64,000 nt of DNA, taken from Todiramphus chloris collaris. Lineage: Eukaryota > Chordata > Aves > Coraciiformes > Alcedinidae. This document shows positions 50,801-59,172 of the stretch, piece by piece. The position numbers were made by a program, and so were the translations under genes. Each line of letters starts with the position of its first letter. Position 1 is the stretch's first letter. Location: positions 5,337,366-5,401,365 of the forward strand of contig JANVCC010000130.1 of the NCBI GenBank assembly GCA_025345505.1, read 5' to 3'. Below the pieces are notes generated by a model, which was given only the letters and a program-made list of their open reading frames with translations, was not told the origin of the DNA and did no database searches.

Positions 50801-53800
50801 TTATTTGCATCTGTGTTTCTTTTCTCAAGTAACAGAAAGAAACTGTTTTGTGATGCACCTTCCCATGGAAACAATTTAAGGTGCATCATCAGTACTAACA
50901 ACATGCAAGATACTCTGTCCCAGGCGTGTTAAATAAATGGTTAAAAGGTCTTGGCTCTACATACTAAACTTACAGTTGAATTTTGATACTCTGTGTGTGA
51001 AATAGCGTATGCAAATACATAACCTAGACTTTCTCTTTGCAGTTTGGTGTTGTAATTCACCAGTCAGAGCAACTAATGTGTAAACCGATATAAACACGAA
51101 AGATTCAAATCCACTTTATCAATATTATACGTTTTAATGTTACACTTTTTATCACTGTAAAACTGACATGAATTCACTGATGAAATTTGGTCTTCCCAAG
51201 TAAAAGAAAAAACAAAACTATTATAGCATCCTGCAACATATCAGGCTATAGGAAGCTTAGGTGGTGGTAAGAATGTTTGGAGGGAGTTCTATATTTTTAT
51301 TTTAAATAATAGATCTTTATTCTTTTCCCATTTCAGAAATCATCAGAAATTAATTACATGAGACATGTATACATTATACCTTAATACAATACAATTAATA
51401 CCTTAATACAATTATACTTTAATATAAAGCAGGTAGATTTTAGGGGCCCTTGCTACATGCAAAAGGCCATAAATAACCTTTCTTTAGTTAAACCTGTTAT
51501 CTGTATCTAAAAACCTGCAAAGAATGAAAGTAAATTTTTTGCTCAATAACAAAGGAAAAAAAAGCGTTGTAATGTATAATGTTCCCATTTCTAGTCTTGC
51601 AATCATAAGATTTGGTCTTTAATAGTGAGGATCACTTATCTAAGCATTCATATGAAATTTCAGTTTCAATCTGATATTCACAATTTGAATCAGAAAGTTC
51701 AATACCGAGAATTACTCTCTCTTTCTGTCCTTTGTTGTACAAAATGATATGTGTACTTATACTCCTTATTTTTAGATTCTTCATCATTTGGGTTTGATAA
51801 AGACTTCATTCCTTCTCATTCTTACTGCTATGTTCTGCTACTATCTTCTGAGGACCTTTCCTGGCAATGTGATAGATAAGTCTTTTTACAAATGCACATT
51901 TATAAATAGAAAATATCGGACATTATTGGGATAATCATTTCATATTTTGATAGTCTAAAACTGATGAAGTCTTTGGTTTCATCTGCCTCAATTTTGATTG
52001 TAATTTTTTCCAGAACAGTAATAGCTTAGCATGATCTTCCTTTTAAATATCAAAAGATCTGGAATGCCATCCCCATTTTTGCAATCTTCGCTTTGAGCTT
52101 TTTTTCTTGATCAGTGATTATAGAATGGCCCTCTTTTCTTAGATAGATCTTTCTATGCATATAAATATTTAGTTATTTTTCACCTCTCCTAAACCTCAGT
52201 TACTTAATTCTTCGGTCTGGAAGAACTCCTGGGCTCTATTTCATAACTCCACTACCACTCATCTCTTTGTTGCAAAAAAACACTTCACTGTTCTCTTCCT
52301 TTGTATTAAATAATGAAAAAAAATACTACCTCACATCTTGAACAGTTCTGCATATATTTACAAGCTTTTCTTATCACTTTTCTACAGCATTTCATGCTAA
52401 AGAGATAATTTTTGTACTGTCTTATTAGGCTTTTCTGTAACATTGATCCCTTTATTTTTTTCCCCTCAAAACTAGCTGGCTTTCAATTTGAAGTGTGAAG
52501 GCTTTCTTCTTGATAGCGTGAGCGCAGAGCAGAAGTACACAGTATTTGTACTGCTGTGCCTTCTGCATCATTTGGCTGAAATAAGTACAGGTCACCGATA
52601 AGTCCCACAAAATGTGTTGTGCCCCTTGAAGTAACAAGTCTCGTGATGTCTTTTGCATGTTTTTTCTCTTCTTTTTACCGCTAAAACACGTTTGTGAGTG
52701 ACTTTCCTTATCACTTTAAATTCAAGGACTGTCTTACTTTCAGCAAACTCATACTAGGGCTTTTGCTTATTTTTTTTTCCCCAAAACAACAAGTGATAAC
52801 TTTGGACATCCCCTTTTAACATTGATGAGAAGTAAAAAATCTTATTAAAGATTTAAGTCACCTTGATCTTGCTTTTTTCCTATTATGTAGGAAAACCAGG
52901 TTTGTTATAGTTTGTATTATGTTTCATGCATTTTAAGTTAATTTGAGAAGGTTCACAAAACCTAATTTCAAACTACCCATTTTTCACGATAGCATCCGTC
53001 AGTCATTTTAGGCTGGAAAATATATAGACAAATTAAAGGTTTTCAGGTCACGATTTTTAACAGTCAAAAGTGCATGCTGTCATTTAAATTGAACTGTGTG
53101 CTGTGTCTAATTGGTTGTGTCATTTAAATGCATCATAAATTATTCTTGGAACAAACACTCTCGTCTTGTAACAGAACATGTAGAATGGTTGGTGCGGGGC
53201 ACTACAGGCTTCTGTGCACATCCTGTAGGAGATGTTAATGTACAGTATCTTTTATAAACAGGCCTCTTTTTGTCTCTGTTAGAAGAAGGAGCTGACTCAA
53301 AGAATCTGATAGTCTTCCAAAGAAAACATCTGTTTTAAATATATTTGTTTGGATTCCAGGCAGCGCACCTACGAATTGCATAATTAGCTTAGACTACAGA
53401 GTTCCCTTTTCAGAAGATATGTTTATATAAATAAACCATGCATTTTTTATTAAGCAAATACTCCTCTTTTTTTTTTTTTTTTTTTTCCCTAATTAGAAAT
53501 CCAGGCTTATATTTTAACATTTGCAAAGCAAAGATTAATTGAGAAACTTTTTCAGCAATTTTTTATGAGACATCCATTTTACTGTGTTACTGTATTGCAT
53601 ATTGTGGAGAAGTGTCTTGCTTGCATCCTGTCAGTATTTTGGTAAACGTGTTTGATACCAGTAATTGATCGTTTACTAAATACAATATGATTTTTGTACC
53701 TCCTACTACTTCTGATGCTGCATATCATTTTAAATGTACATAGTTGAGTTTTTAAACATGAATTATGGTAGTAACTGTCTAAGCTTACGATTCCTAAACT

Positions 53801-54885
53801 AAAAATATGTAAAATACAGTGTTTATTTCATTTTAAGCAGCTCGTTAGAAGAGACAAGAAGAGAGGGGAGCTCAGTTAGTGGTCCTTTCTCCATTCATCT
53901 TGTGCCATGATACCACTGAACCAGAATCGCTTATCGTACAGCTGTGCAACATTAAAAGAATTCTTTTCTAAAACCGGATTAATGATTATGCATACCTTCG
54001 GTATTAAGATCAAACCTCTTGAATGTTCAGACCTTCACAGTTGGGAAGGAAATCTTTTACTTTGGGACACATTCAGCCTGGAGTGACAAATTCATAATAT
54101 ACATTGCAGGTGTACCTTATTACAGAAGGGATGAAGTTGATATTTCAGGCATAAAAGGAGCTTCTAGGCCATTTTTTTGCAGTTCATACAATCCAGATAA
54201 AACTGTTCTTAATTTGACCAGGTATTCTTTATAGTACATCTGATTTCAGCTCAGTTCTAGACCTGTGGAAATGAGTTACACCTGTGTTGAGTGTTTTTTA
54301 TCTGGTTCAACACCAGTTGGTTCTGACTGATCTCTAAGTCCCACTTATGCTCTAGCAGTACAGAACGATGTCTTGTGTGAGAAGTGCAGTCACGTTTCAT
54401 TGGTATTTTTGCACTTTTTTTGCCATTTTCAGAAGTCTGTCAGTGCAGGCTGTGTGAAGAATGCTATCAATGAGTCGATATGTACATTTTACCTGTGCAT
54501 GTGGCTGACTGAGAGAAATTGGCTAAATGTCCTTGTATCTAGTTGTGGGCAGCGTTTCAAAAAACTATTTATGGAAAATGCTTTTCAAAAGCAGTTGTGT
54601 AAAATAAGTACTAAGGAGACAATAAAGTTGGCTGTTGACTTCCTTTCAATATAACTTAAGTGATAATAATACAGATCTTGTTTGTTTGATGTTCTGTAGG
54701 TATTTGCTCTGTTATGGATTGCTGACTGGATGGTGCACCACTTCTGGAAAAAAGGAAAAGATCCTGACAGTTTTTCTATCCCTTATCTTACTGCACTGGG
54801 AGATCTGCTTGGAACTGCCTTATTAGCTATAAGTTTTCATTTTCTGTGGCTCATAGGTGACAGAGATGGTGATGTTGGGGACTAG
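11330..54885 (+). CDS. SLC41A2: SLC41A2, magnesium transporter of the MgtE/SLC41 family (complete, 10 coding exons)
   Basis: Coding segments: 11330-11884, 14553-14660, 20673-20744, 21611-21755, 23658-23804, 31573-31720, 32253-32332, 43472-43603, 44581-44729, 54700-54885. These sum to 1722 bases, i.e. 573 codons plus TAG. I recognise the protein as solute carrier 41 member 2, a plasma-membrane carrier for Mg2+ and some other divalent cations, related to bacterial MgtE. Layout: a polar, Ser/Asp-rich cytoplasmic N-terminus (1-155), then hydrophobic helices from about 158 to the end in two MgtE-like halves. Half 1 has D182, the loop P201-N209 (PALLGLKGN) and P311/D312...G323/D324. Half 2 has D399, P415-N423 (PVINGIGGN) and P534/D535...G546/D547. 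The C-terminus is short and acidic (GDRDGDVGD). Length equals that recalled for human SLC41A2; SLC41A1 is similar in length but diverges in the N-terminus. The start has A at -3 and an in-frame stop 46 bases upstream. No frameshift or premature stop was seen. Confidence 0.97.
11885..14552 (+). other. SLC41A2: SLC41A2 intron 2
   Basis: 2668 bp from GTTGGT to TTATATAG. AT-rich; I see no transposon, RNA gene or further exon in it. An A12 run lies near 14257-14268. Confidence 0.9.
14553..14660 (+). CDS. SLC41A2: SLC41A2 coding exon 2, residues 186-221
   Basis: 108 bp, phase 0 at both ends, between TATATAG and GTAAGT. Encodes [12 protein letters not shown] and then the first signature loop P201-ALLGLKG-N209, followed by [12 protein letters not shown]. 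In MgtE-family proteins this P..xG.xGN loop lines the ion path. Because the exon is a symmetric multiple of three, skipping would delete the loop without a frameshift. Confidence 0.97.
15480..15845 (-). mobile_element. Ancient CR1/L3-type LINE remnant
   Basis: Reads like the reverse complement of the 3' region of an old CR1/L3-family LINE: CTCCAGATGAGACCTCAC (compare the CR1 phrase CTCCAGGTGTGGCCTGAC at 42071-42088 in this window), then TGCATGAGCTTGCATTTCTA, TTGAATTTCATCC and GTCATTCAG. Heavily mutated and without an open frame. The family is assigned by recognition of phrases, so it is less certain than the other CR1 calls. Confidence 0.5.
18540..18600 (-). mobile_element. Short CR1 3'-tail fragment
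   Basis: AGAATCACTCAGGTTGGAAC followed by a diverged GACCCTTGGGATCAT and GTCCAACCAA is the CR1 3' end in reverse complement. Only about 60 bp is recognisable. Confidence 0.65.
20673..20744 (+). CDS. SLC41A2: SLC41A2 coding exon 3, residues 222-245
   Basis: 72 bp, phase 0 at both ends (acceptor TTTTAACAG, donor CAG|GTGAAT). Encodes [20 protein letters not shown], then ALKQ. This links the first signature loop to the next membrane helix. The KW and NLALKQ residues match the human protein as I recall it. Confidence 0.96.
20745..21610 (+). other. SLC41A2: SLC41A2 intron 4
   Basis: 866 bp, AT-rich. It contains no feature I can support. Confidence 0.9.
21611..21755 (+). CDS. SLC41A2: SLC41A2 coding exon 4, residues 246-293 plus first base of codon 294
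   Basis: 145 bp, entering in phase 0 and leaving in phase 1 (acceptor TTTTCCAG, donor CAAG|GTAAAA). Encodes a strongly hydrophobic helix ([16 protein letters not shown], 250-265), a short polar loop [10 protein letters not shown], and the next helix with the conserved [17 protein letters not shown]. Confidence 0.97.
21756..23657 (+). other. SLC41A2: SLC41A2 intron 5
   Basis: 1902 bp, AT-rich, with short A and T runs. No repeat family or gene is recognisable. Confidence 0.9.
23658..23804 (+). CDS. SLC41A2: SLC41A2 coding exon 5, residues 294-342 plus first base of codon 343
   Basis: 147 bp, phase 1 at both ends (acceptor GAATCTAG, donor CTTG|GTAAGT). Encodes [20 protein letters not shown] and then [17 protein letters not shown]. 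This is one of the most conserved blocks of the family: P311/D312, P317 and G323/D324 have matching residues in half 2. D324 is a candidate Mg2+ ligand by analogy with MgtE. Confidence 0.97.
25824..25853. repeat. A-run followed by (AT)9 microsatellite
   Basis: Twelve A residues at 25824-25835, then alternating AT to about 25852. Likely length-polymorphic. No function is indicated. Confidence 0.9.
26560..27080 (+). mobile_element. Ancient L3/CR1-like LINE remnant
   Basis: The central part carries diverged LINE phrases: AACTTTTTCACATAATACAT, then GGGATGTGGAACTTACTGCC, ATGAGGTAATAAGAGG and CTATTTGGATAAATTAATCA. I associate this text with the end of the reverse-transcriptase ORF and 3' region of L3/CR1 elements (a 'LRNRVV..WN.LP..VV'-type ending). 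Plus orientation, no intact frame. The edges are approximate. Confidence 0.5.
27123..27530 (-). pseudogene. Coding-like minus-strand island, possible decayed gene or retrocopy; product not recognised
   Basis: Within an AT-rich intron, 27420-27480 is markedly GC-rich and the minus strand has coding-like frames. One frame opens at an ATG at 27526 and runs to a TGA at 27317. Another, after a TGA near 27397, stays open through [20 protein letters not shown], and its last codons coincide with a donor-like CTAG|GTAAGA around 27225; without splicing it ends by 27123. Upstream of the TGA this second frame reads an acidic Pro/Gly-rich stretch ([20 protein letters not shown]). Two frames that each look protein-like, separated by a stop, fit a frameshifted, decayed coding copy, but chance is possible. 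I do not recognise the protein family. Confidence 0.25.
29871..29886. repeat. Poly-A tract
   Basis: Sixteen A residues followed by A-rich GAAAAAGAAAG. No recognisable retroelement body adjoins it, so it is recorded as a simple repeat. Confidence 0.9.
31573..31720 (+). CDS. SLC41A2: SLC41A2 coding exon 6, residues 343-391 plus two bases of codon 392
   Basis: 148 bp, phase 1 to phase 2 (acceptor TTTTAG, donor GCAG|GTAAGT). Encodes [20 protein letters not shown], then [20 protein letters not shown] and VITAMVIS. This is the linker helix and the start of the second MgtE-like half. [16 protein letters not shown] matches human SLC41A2 as recalled. Confidence 0.97.
31721..32252 (+). other. SLC41A2: SLC41A2 intron 7
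   Basis: 532 bp, the shortest intron of the gene (GTAAGT to GGTTTTCAG). Nothing notable inside. Confidence 0.92.
32253..32332 (+). CDS. SLC41A2: SLC41A2 coding exon 7, residues 392-418 plus first base of codon 419
   Basis: 80 bp, phase 2 to phase 1. Encodes [20 protein letters not shown] and then YTPVIN. D399 corresponds to D182 of the first half. The second signature loop starts here at P415 and is cut by intron 8 inside the codon for G419. Confidence 0.97.
32919..32934. repeat. Poly-C tract (C16)
   Basis: Uninterrupted run of sixteen C followed by AAAA. A G-run of this length on the opposite strand can form quadruplex-like structures and is prone to sequencing error, so its exact length is uncertain. 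Confidence 0.9.
35823..35838. repeat. Poly-A tract
   Basis: About sixteen A residues, then GA-rich sequence (GAAAAAAGAAAAAAG). Simple repeat with no adjoining element recognised. Confidence 0.85.
38000..38375 (-). mobile_element. CR1 LINE fragment with internal deletion
   Basis: Reverse-complement CR1 text: GGGCAACCTGTTCCAGTGTT and CACCCTCACTGTAAA (to about 38090), then a low-complexity A-run and GT-rich junction (38090-38125), then more 5' CR1 sequence (CAGCCTGTACTAGTGCATGG, TGCAGGACTTCGTGTTTCC, CAAACTTCATGAGATTCCTC, CTGAATGGCAGTACA). The missing sequence at the junction points to an internal deletion or slippage. No intact reading frame. Confidence 0.85.
40730..40746. repeat. Poly-T tract
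   Basis: Seventeen T residues followed by C-rich sequence. Simple repeat. Confidence 0.9.
41574..42790 (-). mobile_element. CR1 LINE, about 1.2 kb, 5'-truncated
   Basis: Starts with the reverse complement of the CR1 tail (TTCATAGAACAGTCTAGGTT, AAAGATCATCTGGTCCAACC) and continues through typical CR1 text: CCAGTGGATGATTGCTCTCA, CTTCTGGTGCAACTTGTACC, CTGGACACAGTACTCCAGGT, GTGCAGGATTTTGCACTTGT and GTGTGGGGCCCAATATCGAT. Minus orientation, 3' end at about 41574, becoming less recognisable beyond about 42600. The reverse-transcriptase C-terminal frame is broken. It is one of the two longest CR1 copies in the window. Confidence 0.9.
42805..42982 (+). mobile_element. CR1 3'-end fragment in the opposite orientation
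   Basis: Contains the CR1-like GTGGAATCTCC motif near 42816 and ends with CTTCTCCAGCCCTGTGATTC (ending about 42973), the plus-orientation CR1 tail. It directly follows the 5' end of the minus-strand CR1 at 41574-42790, so the two form a head-to-head pair. Diverged, about 180 bp. Confidence 0.6.
43472..43603 (+). CDS. SLC41A2: SLC41A2 coding exon 8, residues 419-462 plus first base of codon 463
   Basis: 132 bp, phase 1 at both ends (acceptor ATTTCAG, donor CAG|GTATGT). Completes the second signature loop (G419, I, G, G, N423) and encodes [20 protein letters not shown], then [19 protein letters not shown]. The exon is symmetric, so skipping would remove the loop's conserved Asn in frame. Confidence 0.97.
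43604..44580 (+). other. SLC41A2: SLC41A2 intron 9
   Basis: 977 bp with a strong pyrimidine tract before the acceptor (T13 then ATTGTAG). It includes a moderately GC-rich stretch at 43640-43900 with overlapping open frames on both strands; none resembles a known protein. Confidence 0.9.
44581..44729 (+). CDS. SLC41A2: SLC41A2 coding exon 9, residues 463-512
   Basis: 149 bp, phase 1 to phase 0 (donor CAG|GTAAGA). Encodes [20 protein letters not shown], then [20 protein letters not shown] and VYLFAALLQ, giving two membrane helices of the second half around the conserved HLMKSGHTS loop. Confidence 0.97.
44801..44861. repeat. Two tandem copies of a ~30-bp unit
   Basis: GAAATCTCATGAATAGTACA occurs at about 44805 and again at about 44835, followed each time by (G/A)GAAGGT. 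The copies differ at very few positions, so the duplication looks young. It lies 75 bp into intron 10. Confidence 0.9.
53467..53486. repeat. Poly-T tract (T20)
   Basis: Twenty uninterrupted T residues, the longest mononucleotide run in the window, followed by CCCTAATTAG. No retroelement is recognised next to it. Confidence 0.9.
54700..54885 (+). CDS. SLC41A2: SLC41A2 last coding exon, residues 513-573 and stop
   Basis: 186 bp of coding sequence after the acceptor TTCTGTAG, ending with TAG at 54883-54885. Encodes [20 protein letters not shown], then [20 protein letters not shown] (P534/D535, P540, G546/D547, matching P311/D312, P317, G323/D324 of the first half), a final hydrophobic helix ([12 protein letters not shown]) and the acidic end GDRDGDVGD. 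Confidence 0.97.
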   Translation, partial: VFALLWIADWMVHHFWKKGKDPDSFSIPYLTALGDLLGTALLAISFHFLWLIGDRDGDVGD

Positions 54886-56860
54886 TTATTTCAATGGATG
54901 CAATGACTTTTCCTGGAATATTGATAAGACAGATCATTCCACTTGAAGGCCCTCAAAGTGGTTGTTCCATTTGGTATGAGTAAATCAAGTTGACACAGAT
55001 ATAAAACCGCCTTAATGATTTTTAGTCTGGTTTGTTTTTTAAAAAGTAGGGTGGAACTAGGAGGATACTTGAGACCTTTGCTCTGAAACCAAGGTGGATT
55101 GCTGCTAGGTGAAAACATCTGAGTGGACAAAATGAAGGGCAGATCAATCCTTTGTTAAGTTTAAAATTTTTAATGGATCTGGTCTTTGAAAAGAACAGTT
55201 GCTTACTTGTATTGCAAACCAGAACAATCTAATTGCGCATTCAGTGGTGATGAAGAAGAGGGTAAGACCCAATCAGTGGCTTGCCTTGCCTTTCCCTCCC
55301 GGGAATGAACTAGGTATATATTTTAATTTTACCACAGAAGTGGTGAATGGACCTCAGATTAATTCAATTTCATAGACGTTAACCTACTTAGTTGATGATA
55401 TGTTCTTGCAATTTCAGTGCTGTAGCTCTCTGAAGATTGCAGACTTGGTATCAATAATAACTGTTATGGTGAGTTGAACCCTGATTGTCTAAACATATTG
55501 TCACTTCATGTGTAATAACATGACCATCAGCATTTATAAAATCACACACTTGAAAAGCAGTTTGTGCTGAAAAGAGCTGTTGTGATTTATTAGAGCAAGA
55601 GCATAGTAAAGGCAAACAATGTGACACTGACCTCATCAATAATAATGGATGAATGATTAAAACTCCTTGTGTTGGAAAGTGTATTTTCATTTAGCAACTG
55701 AAAAGATGTTTAACTAACTGATATTAATGGTGTTGTGGTGGCCAGTATCCTGATTTTAATTAAGTATTTAGAGGTGTTGATTCATATGTAAATACTGATC
55801 CCTGATTAAAACTTGGGGTATAAAAGATTATGTTTCTTTTTTAGGCACTTAGGAAGTATAAACTTCTGAAATTCCAGAGCTATCTATGTCGTTCGTTTCT
55901 AGGAAAAAATCTCTGCTAACAGGATTTGTGCTTTCAAACTGTGGAAGTAATATGGTCAATAAGGAAAATTACTGCTTCTGAATCATTTCTCTATTTATAT
56001 ACCTCAGTATTTTGGATAATACATTGATCATGAGGACTCTGGTTGCCACTTTTGAAAAAATTGCTCTCTACTAATTGCTCTGTTTTAAAATCTAGTGAGA
56101 GTTCCTTGTGGCATATGCTTTGAAAGACTATAGCATACATCCTAAATGCACAATTAAACAAATGACTCATATTTTAGAAGTTGTGAATGAAAGTTTTAAA
56201 TTTTGAGACTTAAATTAGACAGCTAAAACATGTATCAGCATATGTTGTAATCCTTTAAACATTAGTCATGAGATTTATATAATCCTCCCTTTTAATTTGA
56301 TGGACCTACTCAGATGAATTAAATGATATGCATAAGTGTTAATGGGACTTCTATAGGTGTCGATCACTCTGCAGAAGTTGAAAGTGTTTGCAGTTCTGAA
56401 AATTAAACCAGCTACTCAGTGCCTACACGTGGATTTAGATGCCTGACTTTTAGCTCCCTCATGTAAACACTTTTTTTTATTTAAGCTTTTTCTTACAGAT
56501 ATGGTAATATAGTTCTTTGACAGAATCATATGGATTCGTAATTCATATTATGTCTTTTATTATGTGAGAGAAAGATGAAATCTTTCCAACTTCAGGTTCT
56601 CTGACTTTTCTTAATTTGTATTAATGTTATTTAAAATAGTTTCTTGTATGTAGCATTGCAGGAAATACTCCTATTAAATTGTTTTAAATGGACTAGATGT
56701 AACTCGTTTTTAATTTTTGTTTTCAATAATGGTTACTTATTTTTGGTACAGATCTAGATGTGATTTTTTTTTTTTAATTCTGATAGAATTGCCATCTGAC
56801 TCAACTAAGTTGCCGTTTCATTTCAACTTTTCTCATTAAAGTTACTGGATTTTAAGGTCC
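54886..56860 (+). other. SLC41A2: Probable SLC41A2 3' UTR (end uncertain)
   Basis: AT-rich sequence after the stop codon with no other gene in it. By eye I find no canonical AATAAA until about 59194. Variant ATTAAA signals occur at 55805, 56153 and 56835. The last has T-rich sequence upstream and a GT-rich stretch around 56909-56938, so it is my preferred, weakly supported poly(A) candidate. Transcript evidence would settle the end. Confidence 0.4.
56835..56840 (+). terminator. SLC41A2: Candidate ATTAAA poly(A) signal of SLC41A2
   Basis: ATTAAA in context TTCTCATTAAAGTTACTG, about 1.95 kb after the stop codon. It is the second most common vertebrate signal variant. Others at 55805 and 56153 are alternatives, and multiple 3' ends are likely. 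Confidence 0.25.
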
Positions 56861-59144
56861 TTTTAAAATGGATTGCAGGATTCTTTAAAATTAAAATTTA
56901 CTGAGATGCTTTGTGATCTGTGCTTATCTGATGTGTGAGAGCATTGTAGTATCTAGTCATGACAGTATCCTTAGTGTGTTAAATATTTTCCCAGTAAATA
57001 AGCAACAGCTGCTGGTACAGTCTGCTGACAAAGGGGTAAGTGTTTAGGTTGTGGAGCTGGGGAAGAAATATTAAATGTGACAAATGCAGTGATATTTGAA
57101 AAAGGGAAATACGTCGACAGACTGGAATAATCGGGATATGGAAAAAAAATAAGGAGAAATGTAATGAGGAAATTTGGTACTTCAAGAGGGGGAAAGTTCA
57201 TTGCCTGGTTGAGAGAGCAAAATGCCTATCATAGGAAAGAAAGAGGTGCAAACTTTCATACAGCATTCATTATGAGAGGCAGGAGCCAACAGAGGGAAAT
57301 TATTTGGAGAGCAAAAAAAAAAAGGCATGGCCAAACTTGTTTTTCAGGAAGGGAAGAAAATACAACTTGTGTTGAAAGGAGCTGGGGAAGAAGCAGAAAG
57401 CGAGGTACTTTAGGGAATCGTGGAAGTGAGGAAAAAAAGTACTGCTCTCAGTAAGATATGGTTAAAGAGGAGTTTGAGTGGGGAAAGAAGTATGACATTG
57501 ATAAAGCAGAGAAAACCTTGACATCTGGAAGAGCAAGGAGTAAACGACCTATGGTGTAGAAAGGGGTTTGATTCCTATGTGGAAGGGGCATTAAAAAAAC
57601 TTAAAGAGTTTGCTAGTTCTGCTACCCAGAGTTATGAAGGTAAAAATCTTACCCCCAAGTTCCAGGGGGAATATTTTTCCAGCCATGAGGATAATATGGG
57701 AGAAGACATGAAAGACTATTTGGAAACAAGAGAATCTATCATCTACTCAAAAGCTCTTCTCCCTAAACTAATTTTAACTCAAGTCAACCTCTCCACAGTA
57801 TTCCCCCAACTTGATTTTTTAAGCACATCCTGGTAATAGTCAATTACTTCTCTGTATGTGCGGGTAAGAAATGTTACCAAAAACTCTATTAGAGATAAAT
57901 TGTGTCCTTGTTCTGCTCAAAGCATAAAATTGAAAGGGACATCCTGAGATGTTATTCCGTCTGTTGTCATCCAAGCAGACTTGTTTTATAATCTTGCAGA
58001 TAAAATGATAACACTTTGTATTAAAATTCATTGCTCCCCACCCTCTGAAGATTCTTTTAAACCTTCCTTTGTCATAATTAGGCCTATAGCTGATTCACAC
58101 CTATTTACTTTTGTTTCACCAAGTAGCATTTTCTTTATTTGCTTGTATCAGCTTATTCACCTCATTTAAGCTGCAGGTCATCTACTCCAGAAATATCTCT
58201 AAGGTAAATAGAGTAGGGGCAGGTTACTTGAAATGGGTATCATTTGCTGTTTGAAGATTTTTGTGACCATCTCAATTGTTCTGTGAGCATGCACGAAAAG
58301 GGACAATCTCATTCGCTAAACTACAACTAAATACAGCTTTTAAATTTGGATTCAGAAGTGTTTCATACCACAGGTGTTTTATTCTTTTTTTTTTTTTCTG
58401 TGTAATGCTTTGAAATGATCTTCTCATTCTAGTGAGTTAATGAATGACTTCAGCTTATTTTTAGAGTGAGTATATAGACAGGATAGTTCCACAGCTTTAT
58501 TATGCCATTTAATATAGGGAAGGATTCTTCTTTTGACATATTTAGACCAGTATTTTGAGTTCTATAGCATCACTGTACATCATGCCTTAATCTGTGATTT
58601 TAAAATTTGCAATATCCTCTTCCACGCCTGTGTTTAATGTATTAATTTCACTGGGGCTTTTAGAATGCTGATGAGAAACTGTCAAGCAGCAAATTAATTT
58701 TACTTCTTTTTACAATTTGCCAACTAAATTGGACTTTTCTCACAGAAAGATTAAAACGGCATGAGGATTAAGGCTTTATAAATGTAGAATAGTTTGGAGA
58801 ATCAGGACTCAAAATAAGACCTATCATCTTTTTAATGGATTTTCTATTTGACTTCAGTTCTGAGCGTCACGAAAAGCTCTCGAGTCCAAGAATAACCCAG
58901 AATACACATAGGGAAACAGTACTATAAGCGCTTTGTGAAATGAAGTGTTTGAAATTCCTTATTATTATGATGATGATAATGGTAAAATTGCTATTGCAAA
59001 GGAGGTAGTCTCTTTAGAGGTGCAGAAAATGGCAACAGAATATGGTAATCGAATTATAACCTGCTTTAAAAAAAGTAAGATGATGTTGGAAAACTGTATT
59101 GAAGGTACTGGAAGGCATGTGAGGTGTCTTAGTAGGATTTAGTA

Positions 59145-59172
59145 GGAACCATTCTGGGATTCTATGATCTTT
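59145..59172 (+). mobile_element. CR1 3'-tail trace
   Basis: CCATTCTGGGATTCTATGAT (ending near 59169) matches the terminal part of CR1 in plus orientation. The upstream body is not recognisable, so this is either a very short, heavily 5'-truncated insertion or a coincidence of a short motif. Confidence 0.45.

Larger units (their letters stand above)
44730..54699 (+). other. SLC41A2: SLC41A2 intron 10
   Basis: 9970 bp from GTAAGA to TTCTGTAG. It contains a 30-bp tandem duplication (44801-44861), a locally repetitive TACCTTAATACAAT stretch (51375-51430) and a T20 run (53467-53486). No transposon was recognised in the remaining sequence, making it the cleanest large intron. The segment about 53040-53160 has a repeated TGTCATTTAAAT motif. 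Confidence 0.88.

Noticed and set aside
54019-54234. 71-codon open frame in intron 10 that looks protein-like
   Set aside because: No family recognised, no convincing splice sites at its edges, and not needed by the 573-residue transporter.
57164-57454. 96-codon Arg/Lys/Glu-rich open frame
   Set aside because: A by-product of the purine-rich tract (codons such as AGA, GAA, GGA, AAA), with no other support.
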